Made by a program: the position numbers and the translations under genes
Assembly: GCA_020073215.1 (NCBI GenBank)
Contig: JAIQFO010000001.1
Span: 186,001-250,000 of the forward strand
Source: Terriglobia bacterium
Lineage (GTDB): Bacteria; Acidobacteriota; Terriglobia; Terriglobales; Acidobacteriaceae
DNA: 64,000 nt
Direction: 5' to 3'
Notes under the pieces: generated by a model
Seen by the model: the letters and a program-made list of their open reading frames with translations, nothing else
The model's database searches: none
What the model was told of the DNA's origin: nothing
In this document: piece by piece, positions 1 through 8,496 of the stretch
Layout of the letters: the number at the start of each line of letters is the position of its first letter
How positions within the stretch are numbered: position 1 is the first letter of the stretch

Positions 1-73
1 CGCCGGCCGCTGATTATGCCGGTGATACTGGAGATTTAGGCCCTGGCTCGGAGGGCTTGCGGAGCCGGGCTAT

Positions 74-1456
74 TCAGGATGGCTTCTTCTTCGCTTTTCT
101 CTGCACCTTCCAGAGGAAGTACAAATCATTCGTCCGCGCTTGCTGCTCGCAGTCGCCGAGAGCCATGGCTTTTTGCAAAATGTTCGAGGCCGCTTGTGTG
201 AAACCCACTGCCGTCGCAAGTCCCGCTAGCTGCGCAGGTATTAGTCCACTATAGATACCGAAGGACATGGCCCCGACCCATCCCACAATGGGTCGATACG
301 CACTCGTGATCAGGTCCCGTTTGGCGCTCTTGATACGTAGCTCAAGGGAGGCCAGTCTTGGCGCGATAACCTCGGAGTACAACAAGCGGGCGTCTCTTTC
401 GGTAAATTCCGATTTTTGAAATCTAAGAGCGTCGATCGCTTGGGTGAGCGCAGCACGATAGGAAATGAAGGATTCTTGTTCCCTTTTTCGGAGTTTTATA
501 AGTTCTTTGAGGGGAATGTCCTCAACAAAAGGAACAATCGATGTAAGGTTTCTGAACGCTACGGAGTTGCGTTTCTCTATATCAGTGTTTTGGGTTAGCG
601 ATTGTAAGAAACGTATGTGAATGTCCTTTTCGGTGAGAAAGAAGGAGTTAAGATCATAGTTCATCATGAGATGGTTGCAGACATTGGCGACCACCGCCGC
701 CGCCAGCTCTTCATGGAAGCCCAAGGTCCTCAAGGCTGCGCGGGACAGCAGTACCTCTCCCTGTTGCTGCACCGCCTTGAACAACTTTGAATCAGGGGAG
801 AGTGGCCGGGTAAACACAAGGCCACCATGGTCGTAATATAATGCCGGCCCTTTAAGAGAGAATTCATGGGTCTTGTCCGAGGACAGAAAACGTACGCTTC
901 CCTTAGTTCGTGAAAGGTACTCGTCCGCCAGTCGTAACTGCGCTCTTCTTAGCTTTTCTCCCGCGCCGGCACCGAGGGCAGCGTCCGCGAGGCATGATCG
1001 GTGAAAATGTTTTGACGGAGAGAAAAGAATAACGTGGCCACTCTTGACAACTGGCTCAAACCTCTCGAGCACGCAAAGATCATCGTAAAAGACCTCTCTT
1101 AGCAAATCTAGGTTTCTAGATGCAAAGCGGGGCTGGCGCGGCGCATAGCTGGCCAGAGGATTGTGAACATAGGTAGCATCACTGTACATCAATGCGAATC
1201 TTGCCAATTCCTCCACTCGCTGTAGCCTGCACCCCAAATAATGGCATTCGCCTCGTCCTCCTGCTAATGACAGAGAGGCTGAGTGCCTAAAGCTGGAAGT
1301 TGCTTTGAAGGATGCAACAGGCAAGGTAGCCTCAGCTACAGCCTCGGCGATGTCAAATATCTTCGGAGCGGAAAGAGAGGTGACGATGTCTCGGCTGACC
1401 TGTCCTTTAGCCAGGAGATCGGCACCTCGAAGAATCTCAAAGATATCCGAGCTCAT
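74..1456 (-). CDS. Unrecognised 460-residue protein, hydrophobic C-terminal segment
   Basis: I do not recognise this family. The ATG at 1456 is preferred; a TTG at 1480 would add eight residues but has no ribosome binding site, whereas AAGG lies 12 bases before the ATG. The body is soluble-looking with several charged helices (around residues 320-400). Near residues 405-440 there is a glycine- and alanine-rich hydrophobic stretch (PIVGWVGAMSFGIYSG...) that could be one or two membrane segments, then a basic tail ending KAKKKPS. Its DNA looks noticeably richer in A+T than the genes to its right, which suggests later acquisition. It lies 82 bases downstream of the antitoxin-like gene at 1539-1841 on the same strand, so the two may be co-transcribed. 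No toxin, nuclease or NTPase motif was seen. That it is a real gene is fairly sure from its length; its function is unknown. Confidence 0.6.
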   Translation of the reverse strand: MSSDIFEILRGADLLAKGQVSRDIVTSLSAPKIFDIAEAVAEATLPVASFKATSSFRHSASLSLAGGRGECHYLGCRLQRVEELARFALMYSDATYVHNPLASYAPRQPRFASRNLDLLREVFYDDLCVLERFEPVVKSGHVILFSPSKHFHRSCLADAALGAGAGEKLRRAQLRLADEYLSRTKGSVRFLSSDKTHEFSLKGPALYYDHGGLVFTRPLSPDSKLFKAVQQQGEVLLSRAALRTLGFHEELAAAVVANVCNHLMMNYDLNSFFLTEKDIHIRFLQSLTQNTDIEKRNSVAFRNLTSIVPFVEDIPLKELIKLRKREQESFISYRAALTQAIDALRFQKSEFTERDARLLYSEVIAPRLASLELRIKSAKRDLITSAYRPIVGWVGAMSFGIYSGLIPAQLAGLATAVGFTQAASNILQKAMALGDCEQQARTNDLYFLWKVQRKAKKKPS

Positions 1457-1538
1457 TTGCAATAATGACCTTGCTATCAATCGTATCTAAAGACCTTGCC
1501 CGAGTCCAAGGACATTGGCGGCCGCCTGGGGCTCCATC

Positions 1539-1841
1539 TCATCCAGCTGTTTCCACCGTAAGCCTCAACCCCACGGCCTTGGTTACCGCGAACAATGTGG
1601 AAAGCCGGGGGTTTCCCCGAGGCGACAAAGCGCGGTACAGGCTCTCGCGCTCAATGCCAGCGGCTTTGGCCACCTTGGCAATGCCCCCCCGCGCTTCGGC
1701 GATGCGGCGCAGGGCGATCAGAAGCACGCTCGGCTCGTCGTCATCCTCCAAGGCAGCGCGGAGGTACTCGGCGGCGAACTCCGGGCTGTCGCGCAGTTCA
1801 CGAACCGTAGCTTCGTCATGGGATATGCTCTTGCGTTTCAT
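1539..1841 (-). CDS. Orphan HigA/HI1420-type addiction-module antitoxin (Xre-like HTH)
   Basis: This 100-residue protein has the pattern of the 'putative addiction module antidote' family: an N-terminal segment (SHDEATVRELRDSPEFAAEYL) followed by a helix-turn-helix of Xre type at about residues 50-85 (GIAKVAKAAGIERESLYRAL, then NPRLSTLFAVTKAVGLRL). Family members normally bind the operator of their own operon and neutralise a RelE/HigB-like toxin encoded just upstream. Here no toxin gene exists: upstream is only a 78-base gap before the divergent threonine dehydratase gene. The downstream neighbour is the unrecognised gene at 74-1456. Either the toxin was lost or the regulator now controls something else. 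The ATG at 1841 has no clear Shine-Dalgarno; an inverted repeat in the gap may be its operator. Confidence 0.75.
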   Translation of the reverse strand: MKRKSISHDEATVRELRDSPEFAAEYLRAALEDDDEPSVLLIALRRIAEARGGIAKVAKAAGIERESLYRALSPRGNPRLSTLFAVTKAVGLRLTVETAG

Positions 1842-1843
1842 TA

Positions 1844-1887
1844 TTTGGCATTGTAACTTATAGATTACTCAATTGCGAGTTGCCAAA
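1844..1887. promoter_or_regulatory. Divergent promoter region with TTTGGCA/TGCCAAA inverted repeat
   Basis: The gap between the antitoxin-like gene (leftward) and the threonine dehydratase gene (rightward) holds TTTGGCA at 1844-1850 and its exact complement TGCCAAA at 1881-1887, 30 bases apart. A TATAAG-like -10 for the leftward gene lies between the arms. Antitoxins of this family usually autorepress, so this is a plausible operator; that is inference. Confidence 0.3.
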
Positions 1888-1919
1888 AATGCCAGCACAG
1901 GGCAGGCTCAAAGAGAACG

Positions 1920-2885
1920 ATGGTTTCACTCGACGACATTCGCGCCGCCCAAACGCTTCTCCACGGCATCGCCGTCCGCACTCCCCTGTTCGAATGGACG
2001 AGCACGTCAGATCAACGCACGCTCTTCCTCAAACTCGAGAACCTGCAGCCCATCGGCGCCTTCAAACTGCGCGGGGCGTACAACAAAGTCGCTTCTCTAA
2101 CGGATGACGAACGCCGCCGCGGAGTCATCTCTTATTCGAGCGGCAATCACGCTCAGGGCGTGGCCTATGCGGCGCGGGCGCTGGGCGTGAAGGCGATCAT
2201 CGTCATGCCCGGCAATGCCCCGAAGAACAAACTCGAAGCCACTGCCGCCCTCGGCGCGGAGATCGTCACCGTCGGTCCCGGCAGTGAAGAGCGTCGCTTG
2301 CGGGCGGAGGAACTGGCCGCTGAGCACGGCTATGCGATCGTGCCTCCCTACAACGACGAAAAGATCATTGCCGGCCAGGGAACCGTGGGCCTCGAAATCC
2401 TCGAGGACCTGCCCAAGGTTGAGACCGTGCTGGTTCCGGTAGGCGGAGGCGGTCTAATCAGCGGCGTCTCAGCTGCCATCAAGCTCAGCAATCCCAAAGT
2501 GAAGGTGATCGGCGTCGAGCCCGAACTTGCGGCCGATGCACAAGCCAGCCTGCGCGCGGGACGTATTGTTTCCTTCCCTGCTGCGCAAGTTTCGCAGACG
2601 CTGGCCGACGGCCTCCGCACCCAAAGCGTCGGAGCCATCAATTTCGAACACATCCGCGCCTATGTGGACGACATCGTCAGCGTGACCGAAAACGAGATTC
2701 GCGAGGCCATGCTCGCTCTAAGCGTGAACGCGAAAACTGTGGCCGAGCCGAGTGGAGCTGTCGCTCCGGCCGCATTTATGTTTCACGCCGACGCGTTGCC
2801 TAACTCGACAATCAACGTCGCCGTGATCAGCGGCGGCAACATCGATCCCATGTTGCTCGCCGAGTTGCGGAAAAGTCAGAAGTGA
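1920..2885 (+). CDS. Threonine/serine dehydratase, short form without ACT domain
   Basis: A fold-type II PLP enzyme that deaminates threonine (and probably serine) to 2-oxobutyrate (or pyruvate), in the cytosol. The PLP lysine is K49 in GAFKLRGA; the substrate loop SSGNHAQG follows at 73-80, and the glycine loop that holds the PLP phosphate (GGGGL) is at 175-179. At 321 residues it matches the catabolic TdcB/serine racemase-like form; the C-terminal ACT regulatory domain of biosynthetic IlvA is absent, so isoleucine feedback control is not expected by that route. It stands alone, with no ilv genes nearby. The last codons (KSQK) and the stop lie inside a dispersed repeat that fills the gap to the next gene. 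Serine racemase is the main alternative. Confidence 0.9.
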   Translation: MVSLDDIRAAQTLLHGIAVRTPLFEWTSTSDQRTLFLKLENLQPIGAFKLRGAYNKVASLTDDERRRGVISYSSGNHAQGVAYAARALGVKAIIVMPGNAPKNKLEATAALGAEIVTVGPGSEERRLRAEELAAEHGYAIVPPYNDEKIIAGQGTVGLEILEDLPKVETVLVPVGGGGLISGVSAAIKLSNPKVKVIGVEPELAADAQASLRAGRIVSFPAAQVSQTLADGLRTQSVGAINFEHIRAYVDDIVSVTENEIREAMLALSVNAKTVAEPSGAVAPAAFMFHADALPNSTINVAVISGGNIDPMLLAELRKSQK

Positions 2886-2965
2886 GAAGTCAAATTGCAG
2901 AAGTAAAACCTGAGTCGTGCCGGCGGTCAGGATACACTTCTGCAATCTAACTTCTGACTTCTTCA
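2874..2965. repeat. Dispersed inverted repeat, 'TTGCAGAAGT' family (copy 1)
   Basis: Left arm, about 2874-2903, contains AGAAGT and ATTGCAGAAGT; right arm, about 2936-2965, contains ACTTCTGCAATC and CTTCTGACTTCT, its approximate complement. A related copy lies at 37094-37217. The left arm overlaps the end of the dehydratase gene. Confidence 0.7.
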
Positions 2966-2995
2966 ATTTTCGACTTATTGCGGAGACTCTGAATC

Positions 2996-4309
2996 GTGAC
3001 TCGCTGGCTCGATCAGTTCTTTGAACTCGCTCACCACCAGACGACCGTGCGCCGCGAAGTCGTCGCCGGACTCACCACGTTCTTCACCATGGCCTACATC
3101 GTAGCCGTTAATCCGGCCATCCTGAAAACGGCCGGAATGCCAGCGGGCGCTTCGCTCACGGCTACCATTCTCACGGCCATTTTCGGAACGCTGCTGATGG
3201 GCTTCTATGCCAACCGCCCCTTCGCCATCGGCCCCTACATGGGCGAAAACGCCTTCATCGCCTTCACCGTGGTTCATGTGCTCGGATACACGTGGCAAAG
3301 CGCTTTGGGCGCGGTGTTTCTGGCTGGAATCCTTTTTATTCTGATGACTCTGTTCCGACTCCGCCAGTGGATGGTCGACGCCATTCCCCCAACGCTCCGT
3401 TACAGTTACGCCGTCGGCATCGGATTGTTCCTCACCTTCATCGGACTAAATCAGACTGGCATCGTTACCATCGGTTCTCCCGGCGCGCCGGTTCGGCCGG
3501 GCCATCTCACCTCGCTTTCGGTGCTGCTTTCCCTCTTCGGGTTCCTGCTGATGACGGTGCTCACCATTCGCCGGTTCCCCGCCGCGATTCTTAGCGGAGT
3601 TCTCGCCACCGCTCTCCTCAGTTTTGTCACCCGGGTCGCTCCCGCCCCGGCCGGTTGGGTCAGCCGTCCGCCCAGTCTTCAGCCTTTATTTTTTCAGTTC
3701 GATCTGCACAGTCTGTTCACCTGGGGATTCTTCCCTGTCGTTCTGACGATTTTTATCATGGCATTTGTGGACACCATGGGCACGCTCATCGGTGTGTCGG
3801 CAAGAGCCGGCTTCCTCGATAAAGACGGCAACCTGCCGCAGATCGAGCGCCCGATGATGGCCGACGCGCTCGCCACCACCTTCGCCGCCGTGGTTGGAAC
3901 CACCACATCAGGCGCCTATATCGAGTCCGCCACCGGAGTCGAGGCCGGTGGCCGAACCGGTCTGACCGCGGTGATCACGGCGCTGTGTTTTGCCGGAACT
4001 TTATTCTTCGCGCCCTTCATCTCCGCCATTCCGCCACAGGCCTACGGACCGGCGCTCATCTTCGTCGGATTGCTGATGCTTACTCCGATCACGCGTATTC
4101 CCTTCGACGACCTCACCGAACTGGTTCCGGCCTTCGGGGTCATCGTCCTGATGGCCTTCACATACAACGTGGGGATTGGCATGACAGCGGGGTTCGTCTT
4201 GTATCCTTTCTGCAAGCTGGTTTCAGGACGCTTGCGCGAGGTTCGTCCGGCCCTCTGGGGTTTGACTGCCTTGTCGCTGCTATTTTTCGTTTTTTATCCA
4301 TACACCTAA
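2996..4309 (+). CDS. NCS2/AzgA-type purine permease
   Basis: A polytopic inner-membrane transporter of 437 residues, with about 12-14 hydrophobic segments, matching the AzgA/PbuG branch of the NCS2 family, which imports adenine, guanine or hypoxanthine by proton symport. Diagnostic stretches are GPYMGENAFIAFTVV near residue 85, FVDTMGTLIGVSARAG near residue 260 and, close to residue 305, TTTSGAYIESATGVEAGGRTGLT; the last corresponds to the signature usually written TVTTYIESAAG. The start is GTG at 2996. The next gene begins 18 bases after its stop, so the two may share a transcript. The exact substrate cannot be told from sequence. Confidence 0.9.
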   Translation: MTRWLDQFFELAHHQTTVRREVVAGLTTFFTMAYIVAVNPAILKTAGMPAGASLTATILTAIFGTLLMGFYANRPFAIGPYMGENAFIAFTVVHVLGYTWQSALGAVFLAGILFILMTLFRLRQWMVDAIPPTLRYSYAVGIGLFLTFIGLNQTGIVTIGSPGAPVRPGHLTSLSVLLSLFGFLLMTVLTIRRFPAAILSGVLATALLSFVTRVAPAPAGWVSRPPSLQPLFFQFDLHSLFTWGFFPVVLTIFIMAFVDTMGTLIGVSARAGFLDKDGNLPQIERPMMADALATTFAAVVGTTTSGAYIESATGVEAGGRTGLTAVITALCFAGTLFFAPFISAIPPQAYGPALIFVGLLMLTPITRIPFDDLTELVPAFGVIVLMAFTYNVGIGMTAGFVLYPFCKLVSGRLREVRPALWGLTALSLLFFVFYPYT

Positions 4310-4327
4310 CGGTTTCGAACCAGTGAA

Positions 4328-5359
4328 ATGAACATGATTCGCTTCGGTATCGCGGGTTTCGGTTTGCATGCCGTGCGGCGTTTGATGCCGGGCTTCGCGC
4401 TCGCTCGAAATTGCAGAGTGGTTGCGCTGTCGCGCCGAGACATTGGCAAAGCACGCGAAGCCGCTGCCCAGTACGGCATCCCGCACGTCTTTGCTTCCAC
4501 CGAAGAACTCTGCCGCTGCTCGGACGTCGAAGCGGTGCTGGTCACCACTCCCAACGCCTGCCATCTGCAGGACGTTCTCACGGCGGTGGCCGCGGGCAAA
4601 CCGGTGCTGTGTGAGAAACCGATGGGCATGGACGCCGACGAATGCCGCCGGATGGTCGAAGCGGCGCGCCACGCCGGCGTTCTCCTCGGTGTGGCCCAGG
4701 TCTTTCGCTTTGAAGAGAGCACGGCGAGATTTCGCGAGCGCGTTGCCCTTGGTGATATTGGCCGCCCGATCTTTGCGCGAGTGGAGTTCTCGTATCCAGG
4801 GTTGGGCCATGCCAGAACCTGGCTCTACAGCCGTTCGATAGCGGGAGGCGGCCCCATTGCCGACGTGGGCGTCCATTGCATCGACGCCTTGCGTTACATC
4901 CTGCAGGATGAGCCCTCGCGGGTGAGCGCAGTCGGCCGGTCAGATGAAGGATCGGGTGACGTCGAAGCGGCGGCCGTACTGACGCTGGAGTTTCGTCGCG
5001 GCACGCTGGCCACGGTACTGGTCTCAACCCGCGCCCAATATCGCACGCCCTTGGAGATTGTCGGCGACGCCGGCGTCCTGCGGGCCGACGATGCCCTGAA
5101 TGTCGAACGGCCGGTTAAGCTGGAGTTGTGGCGTGACGGACAATTCGTAGCTGAAGAAACCGTTTCCAATCAACTTGCCTATGCGAGGCAGGTAGATGCC
5201 TTCGCCGCCGCGGTCGAAGGCCGGAAAATGTTTCCCGCACCCGGTCAGGAAGGCTGGCGGAACCAGATCATATTGGACGCTGCCTACCGCAGCTTGCCCG
5301 CAGGGAAGAGCGAACTGATACCAATCTTCGCAGATGATCCGGGCAGGCAGTCGTTGTGA
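4328..5359 (+). CDS. Gfo/Idh/MocA family NAD(P)-dependent oxidoreductase
   Basis: The 343-residue protein begins with a Rossmann dinucleotide-binding motif (GFGLHA, from G10) and carries the family's EKP motif at residues 96-98 (VLCEKPMGMD), where the lysine takes part in catalysis. The second signature, GGGPIADVGVHCIDALRYI, near residue 180, supplies the conserved Asp and His of the C-terminal domain. The family oxidises or reduces sugars, inositols and related polyols using NAD(P); the substrate here is unknown. It follows the purine permease by 18 bases, but I see no metabolic link between them. Confidence 0.88.
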   Translation: MNMIRFGIAGFGLHAVRRLMPGFALARNCRVVALSRRDIGKAREAAAQYGIPHVFASTEELCRCSDVEAVLVTTPNACHLQDVLTAVAAGKPVLCEKPMGMDADECRRMVEAARHAGVLLGVAQVFRFEESTARFRERVALGDIGRPIFARVEFSYPGLGHARTWLYSRSIAGGGPIADVGVHCIDALRYILQDEPSRVSAVGRSDEGSGDVEAAAVLTLEFRRGTLATVLVSTRAQYRTPLEIVGDAGVLRADDALNVERPVKLELWRDGQFVAEETVSNQLAYARQVDAFAAAVEGRKMFPAPGQEGWRNQIILDAAYRSLPAGKSELIPIFADDPGRQSL

Positions 5360-5810
5360 GTCGGGACAGAAAGCCAGCGCAAATCGCACAGAAGTTCGAT
5401 GCTCCCGGGCCACTTGAGCACCAATTAAGAAGCGCCCCGGACCCAAGAGGATCACGGGACGCCCGAACAGCCCTCCCCAGAACTGCTCAATGCACAGGGT
5501 ATGGCAATCCGCCCCGGAGCGGAATACCACTCTCGAGGGATTGGGATGGCACCGACGGGCCACTTGGCGAACGCCGGGTCCGCTGTAGTATGGTGCCCCT
5601 CGCGACCGGCGATCTGCCAGGCTAGGTTGCGGAAGCGGTCTCCGCTGGGGTTGAGGTGGCTCGTGGGTGAGTACCAGGGCTTGATTCCGACATTGAAGCT
5701 TGGTCCCTTCATGGCCAGCCGGGACTGCCTGCGGGACTGGGCTTTTGGCGGAAGTGATTTGTTGCTAGTGTGCAGCAGTTTGCATCCCTGGATTTGACGC
5801 GTCCGAGGTT
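5360..5810. other. Gene-poor stretch with open frames of doubtful status
   Basis: No recognisable gene. On the minus strand a frame stays open from about 6006 to 5452 and encodes segments rich in W, P, S and G, but its upstream end runs into the well-supported PEP-CTERM gene and it has no ribosome binding site. A 98-codon plus-strand frame at 5501-5797 is equally unsupported. The tract may be a degenerate or repeated element. Confidence 0.35.
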
Positions 5811-5821
5811 TTGGCTTGTAA

Positions 5822-5840
5822 GTTATTGACAAACAATAAC
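5822..5840. promoter_or_regulatory. Perfect inverted repeat GTTATTG-ACAAA-CAATAAC
   Basis: A 7-base perfect inverted repeat with a 5-base centre, 120 bases before the PEP-CTERM start. It also contains TTGACA (5826-5831), a perfect -35 hexamer, although no good -10 follows at 16-18 bases. It is a candidate operator or promoter element. Confidence 0.35.
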
Positions 5841-5859
5841 AACCCGCATGCGGTAGTTT

Positions 5860-5875
5860 TGGAACAGCAAGTGCA
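5860..5875 (+). promoter_or_regulatory. Possible sigma-54 promoter of the PEP-CTERM gene
   Basis: TGGAAC at 5860-5865 and GTGCA at 5871-5875 place GG (5861-5862) and GC (5873-5874) exactly ten bases apart, the hallmark of -24/-12 elements (consensus TGGCAC-N5-TTGCA). PEP-CTERM genes of several bacteria are known to use sigma-54 with PrsK/PrsR. It sits 86 bases before the start codon. Confidence 0.35.
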
Positions 5876-5960
5876 CTGCAAGAGCAGGGCGACCTATACC
5901 TTGGGCAACAGTTCCCGAGGTAATCGTGGGGAAAAGAAGAAGGTTCTGGGAGGAAATCAC

Positions 5961-6593
5961 ATGAGGCGAGTGGTAGTTTTGACGTTACTGGCATTGGCGT
6001 TGCCAATTGTCGCGTGGGCGGACACGTTTGATATTACGAACCAATTCGGCTCGGCTTCGGTTACGACCGCAGGGATTGTCGTGGGGGGAACCCACCGTTC
6101 AACCTTGGAGAGCTGGAACAAGAACACATCCGGAAATCTGGGTAAAGTCAGCTTCTCGACCGGCGCTTTCTCAGGCACTAGCGTATTGAGCAATGGAACC
6201 TTTGCCGGCGGCGCGGGCACAACGTTTATCATCACTGGCATCGGCTCTTGGGCAAAGAAATTAACCGGAGCATCAAACTGCGGCTCAGGTTGCACCCTCT
6301 TCACCGGCAGCTTCGTCGGTCCGATTACCTGGACAAAAACCGGGGGCGGAAGTTTCGGCAGTACTTTTCAGCTGAGCGGGATGGTCACCGGCACGCTATG
6401 GAACGGTCGTGTTGTGAGTGGAATGACCACGCAGAATTTCTTCGCGACCAACGCGCAATTTACGTTGGGCGTCGGGCACATCAGCACGGGCGACACGCAG
6501 TTCCCCGTACCGGAACCCGGAACCTTGGGTCTGTTGGGAACCGGGCTGGTGGGTCTCGCTGGAATGTTCCGACGCAAGCTGATGGGAGCATAA
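5961..6593 (+). CDS. PEP-CTERM sorted extracellular protein
   Basis: The ATG at 5961 is chosen because GGGAGG lies just upstream and because it starts a clean signal peptide (MRRVVVLTLLALALPIVAWA, cleavage near residue 20). The frame stays open further upstream but without support. The mature region, rich in G, T, S and F, has no recognised enzyme domain. The C-terminus has the full PEP-CTERM sorting signal: VPEP, a hydrophobic stretch (GTLGLLGTGLVGLAGMF) and a basic end (RRKLMGA). Such proteins are processed by exosortase and delivered to the cell surface or exopolysaccharide matrix. No exosortase or EPS cluster is visible in this window. A strong terminator follows the stop. Confidence 0.88.
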   Translation: MRRVVVLTLLALALPIVAWADTFDITNQFGSASVTTAGIVVGGTHRSTLESWNKNTSGNLGKVSFSTGAFSGTSVLSNGTFAGGAGTTFIITGIGSWAKKLTGASNCGSGCTLFTGSFVGPITWTKTGGGSFGSTFQLSGMVTGTLWNGRVVSGMTTQNFFATNAQFTLGVGHISTGDTQFPVPEPGTLGLLGTGLVGLAGMFRRKLMGA

Positions 6594-6631
6594 CCTAGAT
6601 TTCTTGGTTCGCCCAAAACACTCAACTCATG

Positions 6632-6662
6632 GCCCCGCCGCAAGGCGGGGCTTTTGATTTTT
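6632..6662 (+). terminator. Rho-independent terminator
   Basis: The stem GCCCCGCC (6632-6639) pairs perfectly with GGCGGGGC (6644-6651) around a GCAA tetraloop, followed by TTTTGATTTTT. It lies about 40 bases after the PEP-CTERM stop codon and closes that single-gene transcript. Confidence 0.88.
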
Positions 6663-6845
6663 GCCATACGCGCTGCTTGATCGCCCTGACGACCAGCGCT
6701 TAGTATCCCAAGCCGAACCGGGGCTCGGACCGCTTTGAGGCACCTCCGCCACACCCTCTTCTTCGGTTACCGCCGTAACGACCCATGATGCCTTTGGCGT
6801 TGACCTTACCGTTGTCCAAACCTACAGTCAGGCGCAGGGGGTTGT

Positions 6846-7106
6846 ATGAAGGATATCCATGAGGTTTTGCGCCGCAAGCAAGCGCAGTATACGCAGTTGG
6901 GAAAGCAGATCGAAATGTTGCAGCAGGCTGCCGAAAAATTGCGCGAAGTCGCGCCTTTACTTGCGGAAAGCGATGGCGAGGACGATAGCGCAGTCCTGAC
7001 GGAAGTGGACGAGGAAAACTCCAACGCGATGGCTGCCAAGGCCGGCGCTCAATCCGCAACGGCCGCGTCGAAACCAGCCCGCAGCACAACTCCGCGCTGG
7101 CCGTAG
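6846..7106 (+). CDS. Small coiled-coil protein of unknown function
   Basis: An 86-residue protein. Residues 1-40 (MKDIHEVLRRKQAQYTQLGK, then QIEMLQQAAEKLREVAPLL) have a clear heptad pattern and should form a single amphipathic coiled coil. The rest is acidic, then rich in alanine, serine and threonine, and probably disordered. It ends 31 bases before the PilZ gene, so the two may be co-transcribed and perhaps act together. I cannot assign a function. Confidence 0.65.
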   Translation: MKDIHEVLRRKQAQYTQLGKQIEMLQQAAEKLREVAPLLAESDGEDDSAVLTEVDEENSNAMAAKAGAQSATAASKPARSTTPRWP

Positions 7107-7137
7107 AGCGCGAACGCGAGGCGGGAGGCTCGGTCGC

Positions 7138-8274
7138 ATGATATTGCAGGCATTGCTGGTGACAAAGGACGAACCGGCGGCGGAAACGCTGATTCAGGTT
7201 TTGTCGCAGTTCGGCGTTGCGGTTGACCGGTCGAACGCGGCGGATGTCGCCGTGGCGCGACTGGGAGAGGAGCGCTTCGATCAGGTCATTGTCGATTTCG
7301 ACGATCCCGAAGCGGCCTCGATACTGCTGGAAGGTTGCCGCCGCCTGGTCGGCCCCGAGCGCAAGCCACCCGTCACCGTAGCCTTGCTGCACGATGCCTC
7401 GCAGATCCGCTCGATCCTGGGCGCGGGAACTCATTTCATCCTCACCAAGCCCGTCACGCCCGAACAGGCTCAAGCCACCTTCCGCGCCGCGACGGCGCTG
7501 CTGAAGCGCGAACGGCGGCAATCACTGCGCGTCGCCGTGCAGGCGGCCGCTTCGATTCAGATGGACGACCACAGTACGGTCGAAGGCATCCTCCTCGACC
7601 TGAGCACCGGCGGCGTGGATGTGCTGGCGGCCAAGACACTGCCCTCTGGGACGATGGTTCGCATCTCCTTTCAACTTCCTGACGGCGTGGGCATTGAAGG
7701 GGACGCGGAAGTTGCCTGGAGTATCGCCAACGGTCAAACCGGCTTGCGCTTTCTCGACATGGACCCCAAGATGCGCGGCGAAATGGGGGAGTGGCTGGCT
7801 GCCCGTTCGCAGGATGCCTTGCCCGAAGAGCCCGACGCGGTCACGCAATGTAAACTCACCGACCTCAGTCTGGGCGGGTGTTACGTGCAAACCGAATCGC
7901 CCTTCCCGCAGTCTTCCGCCGTCGACCTGTGCCTGCGTGCCGCCGGGATGGAGATTCACGCCGAAGGGTTGGTGCGAGTTATGCATCCCGGACATGGGAT
8001 GGGCATTGAATTCCCCGCACGCACCGAAGAGCAGCGCAAGAGCGTCGGTGATTTCATCGAATTCCTCACCGGCCAACCTGGCGCCACTCCGCAACTGGAA
8101 ACTTCTCCGCGTTCTCTGGTCGCCAACGCGGTCGATCTCAGCCGCACCGCCAGTGCTGAAACCGAGGCGGAAGATCCCCTGCTGGGATTGTTGCGGACCG
8201 GATCGGCGCTGGAGGAAGAAGCGTTTCTCTCCGAACTGCAGCGCCAGCGAACTCCCTCCGCGGCGGACCAATAG
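7138..8274 (+). CDS. Receiver-like/twin PilZ domain protein (c-di-GMP responsive)
   Basis: A 378-residue cytoplasmic protein. Residues 1-120 look like a diverged response-regulator receiver: an acidic residue at D11, a phospho-acceptor-like aspartate D53 (VIVDFDD) and lysine K104 (LTKP). Two PilZ domains follow. The first (about 124-222) has the c-di-GMP motif RxxxR in KRERRQSLR and DLSTGG at 154-159. The second (about 232-315) has DLSLGG at 242-247 and ends GMGIEF, but lacks an obvious RxxxR arginine pair. The last 60 residues look disordered. PilZ proteins translate c-di-GMP levels into changes in motility, secretion or exopolysaccharide; no target is identified here. The second PilZ may be a structural, non-binding copy. 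Confidence 0.85.
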   Translation: MILQALLVTKDEPAAETLIQVLSQFGVAVDRSNAADVAVARLGEERFDQVIVDFDDPEAASILLEGCRRLVGPERKPPVTVALLHDASQIRSILGAGTHFILTKPVTPEQAQATFRAATALLKRERRQSLRVAVQAAASIQMDDHSTVEGILLDLSTGGVDVLAAKTLPSGTMVRISFQLPDGVGIEGDAEVAWSIANGQTGLRFLDMDPKMRGEMGEWLAARSQDALPEEPDAVTQCKLTDLSLGGCYVQTESPFPQSSAVDLCLRAAGMEIHAEGLVRVMHPGHGMGIEFPARTEEQRKSVGDFIEFLTGQPGATPQLETSPRSLVANAVDLSRTASAETEAEDPLLGLLRTGSALEEEAFLSELQRQRTPSAADQ

Positions 8275-8339
8275 AACGAACCCATCGCCCGCCCGTCACA
8301 AAGCACTGTCTCTCCAGCGTTTCCTGATCACCACAAAGA

Positions 8340-8389
8340 ACCGGGAACCAGATCGACACCCCGTCTTTGGTGCCGGAACGGTTCCCGGT
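8340..8389. terminator. Long stem-loop after the PilZ gene
   Basis: ACCGGGAACC (8340-8349) pairs perfectly with GGTTCCCGGT (8380-8389); an inner CACC/GGTG pairing extends the helix. It lies 66 bases after the PilZ stop. No T-tract follows, so it may be a processing or mRNA-stability element rather than an intrinsic terminator. Confidence 0.45.
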
Positions 8390-8496
8390 CGTCGGTTCCA
8401 CCTCGTTGATCGGAGACTACCTCGCCCCTCCGTCTGAATGGTTTTGCTTCGGTTAATTTTCCGGACATTCTCTGATGCAATAGAATTGCTCTGCCC

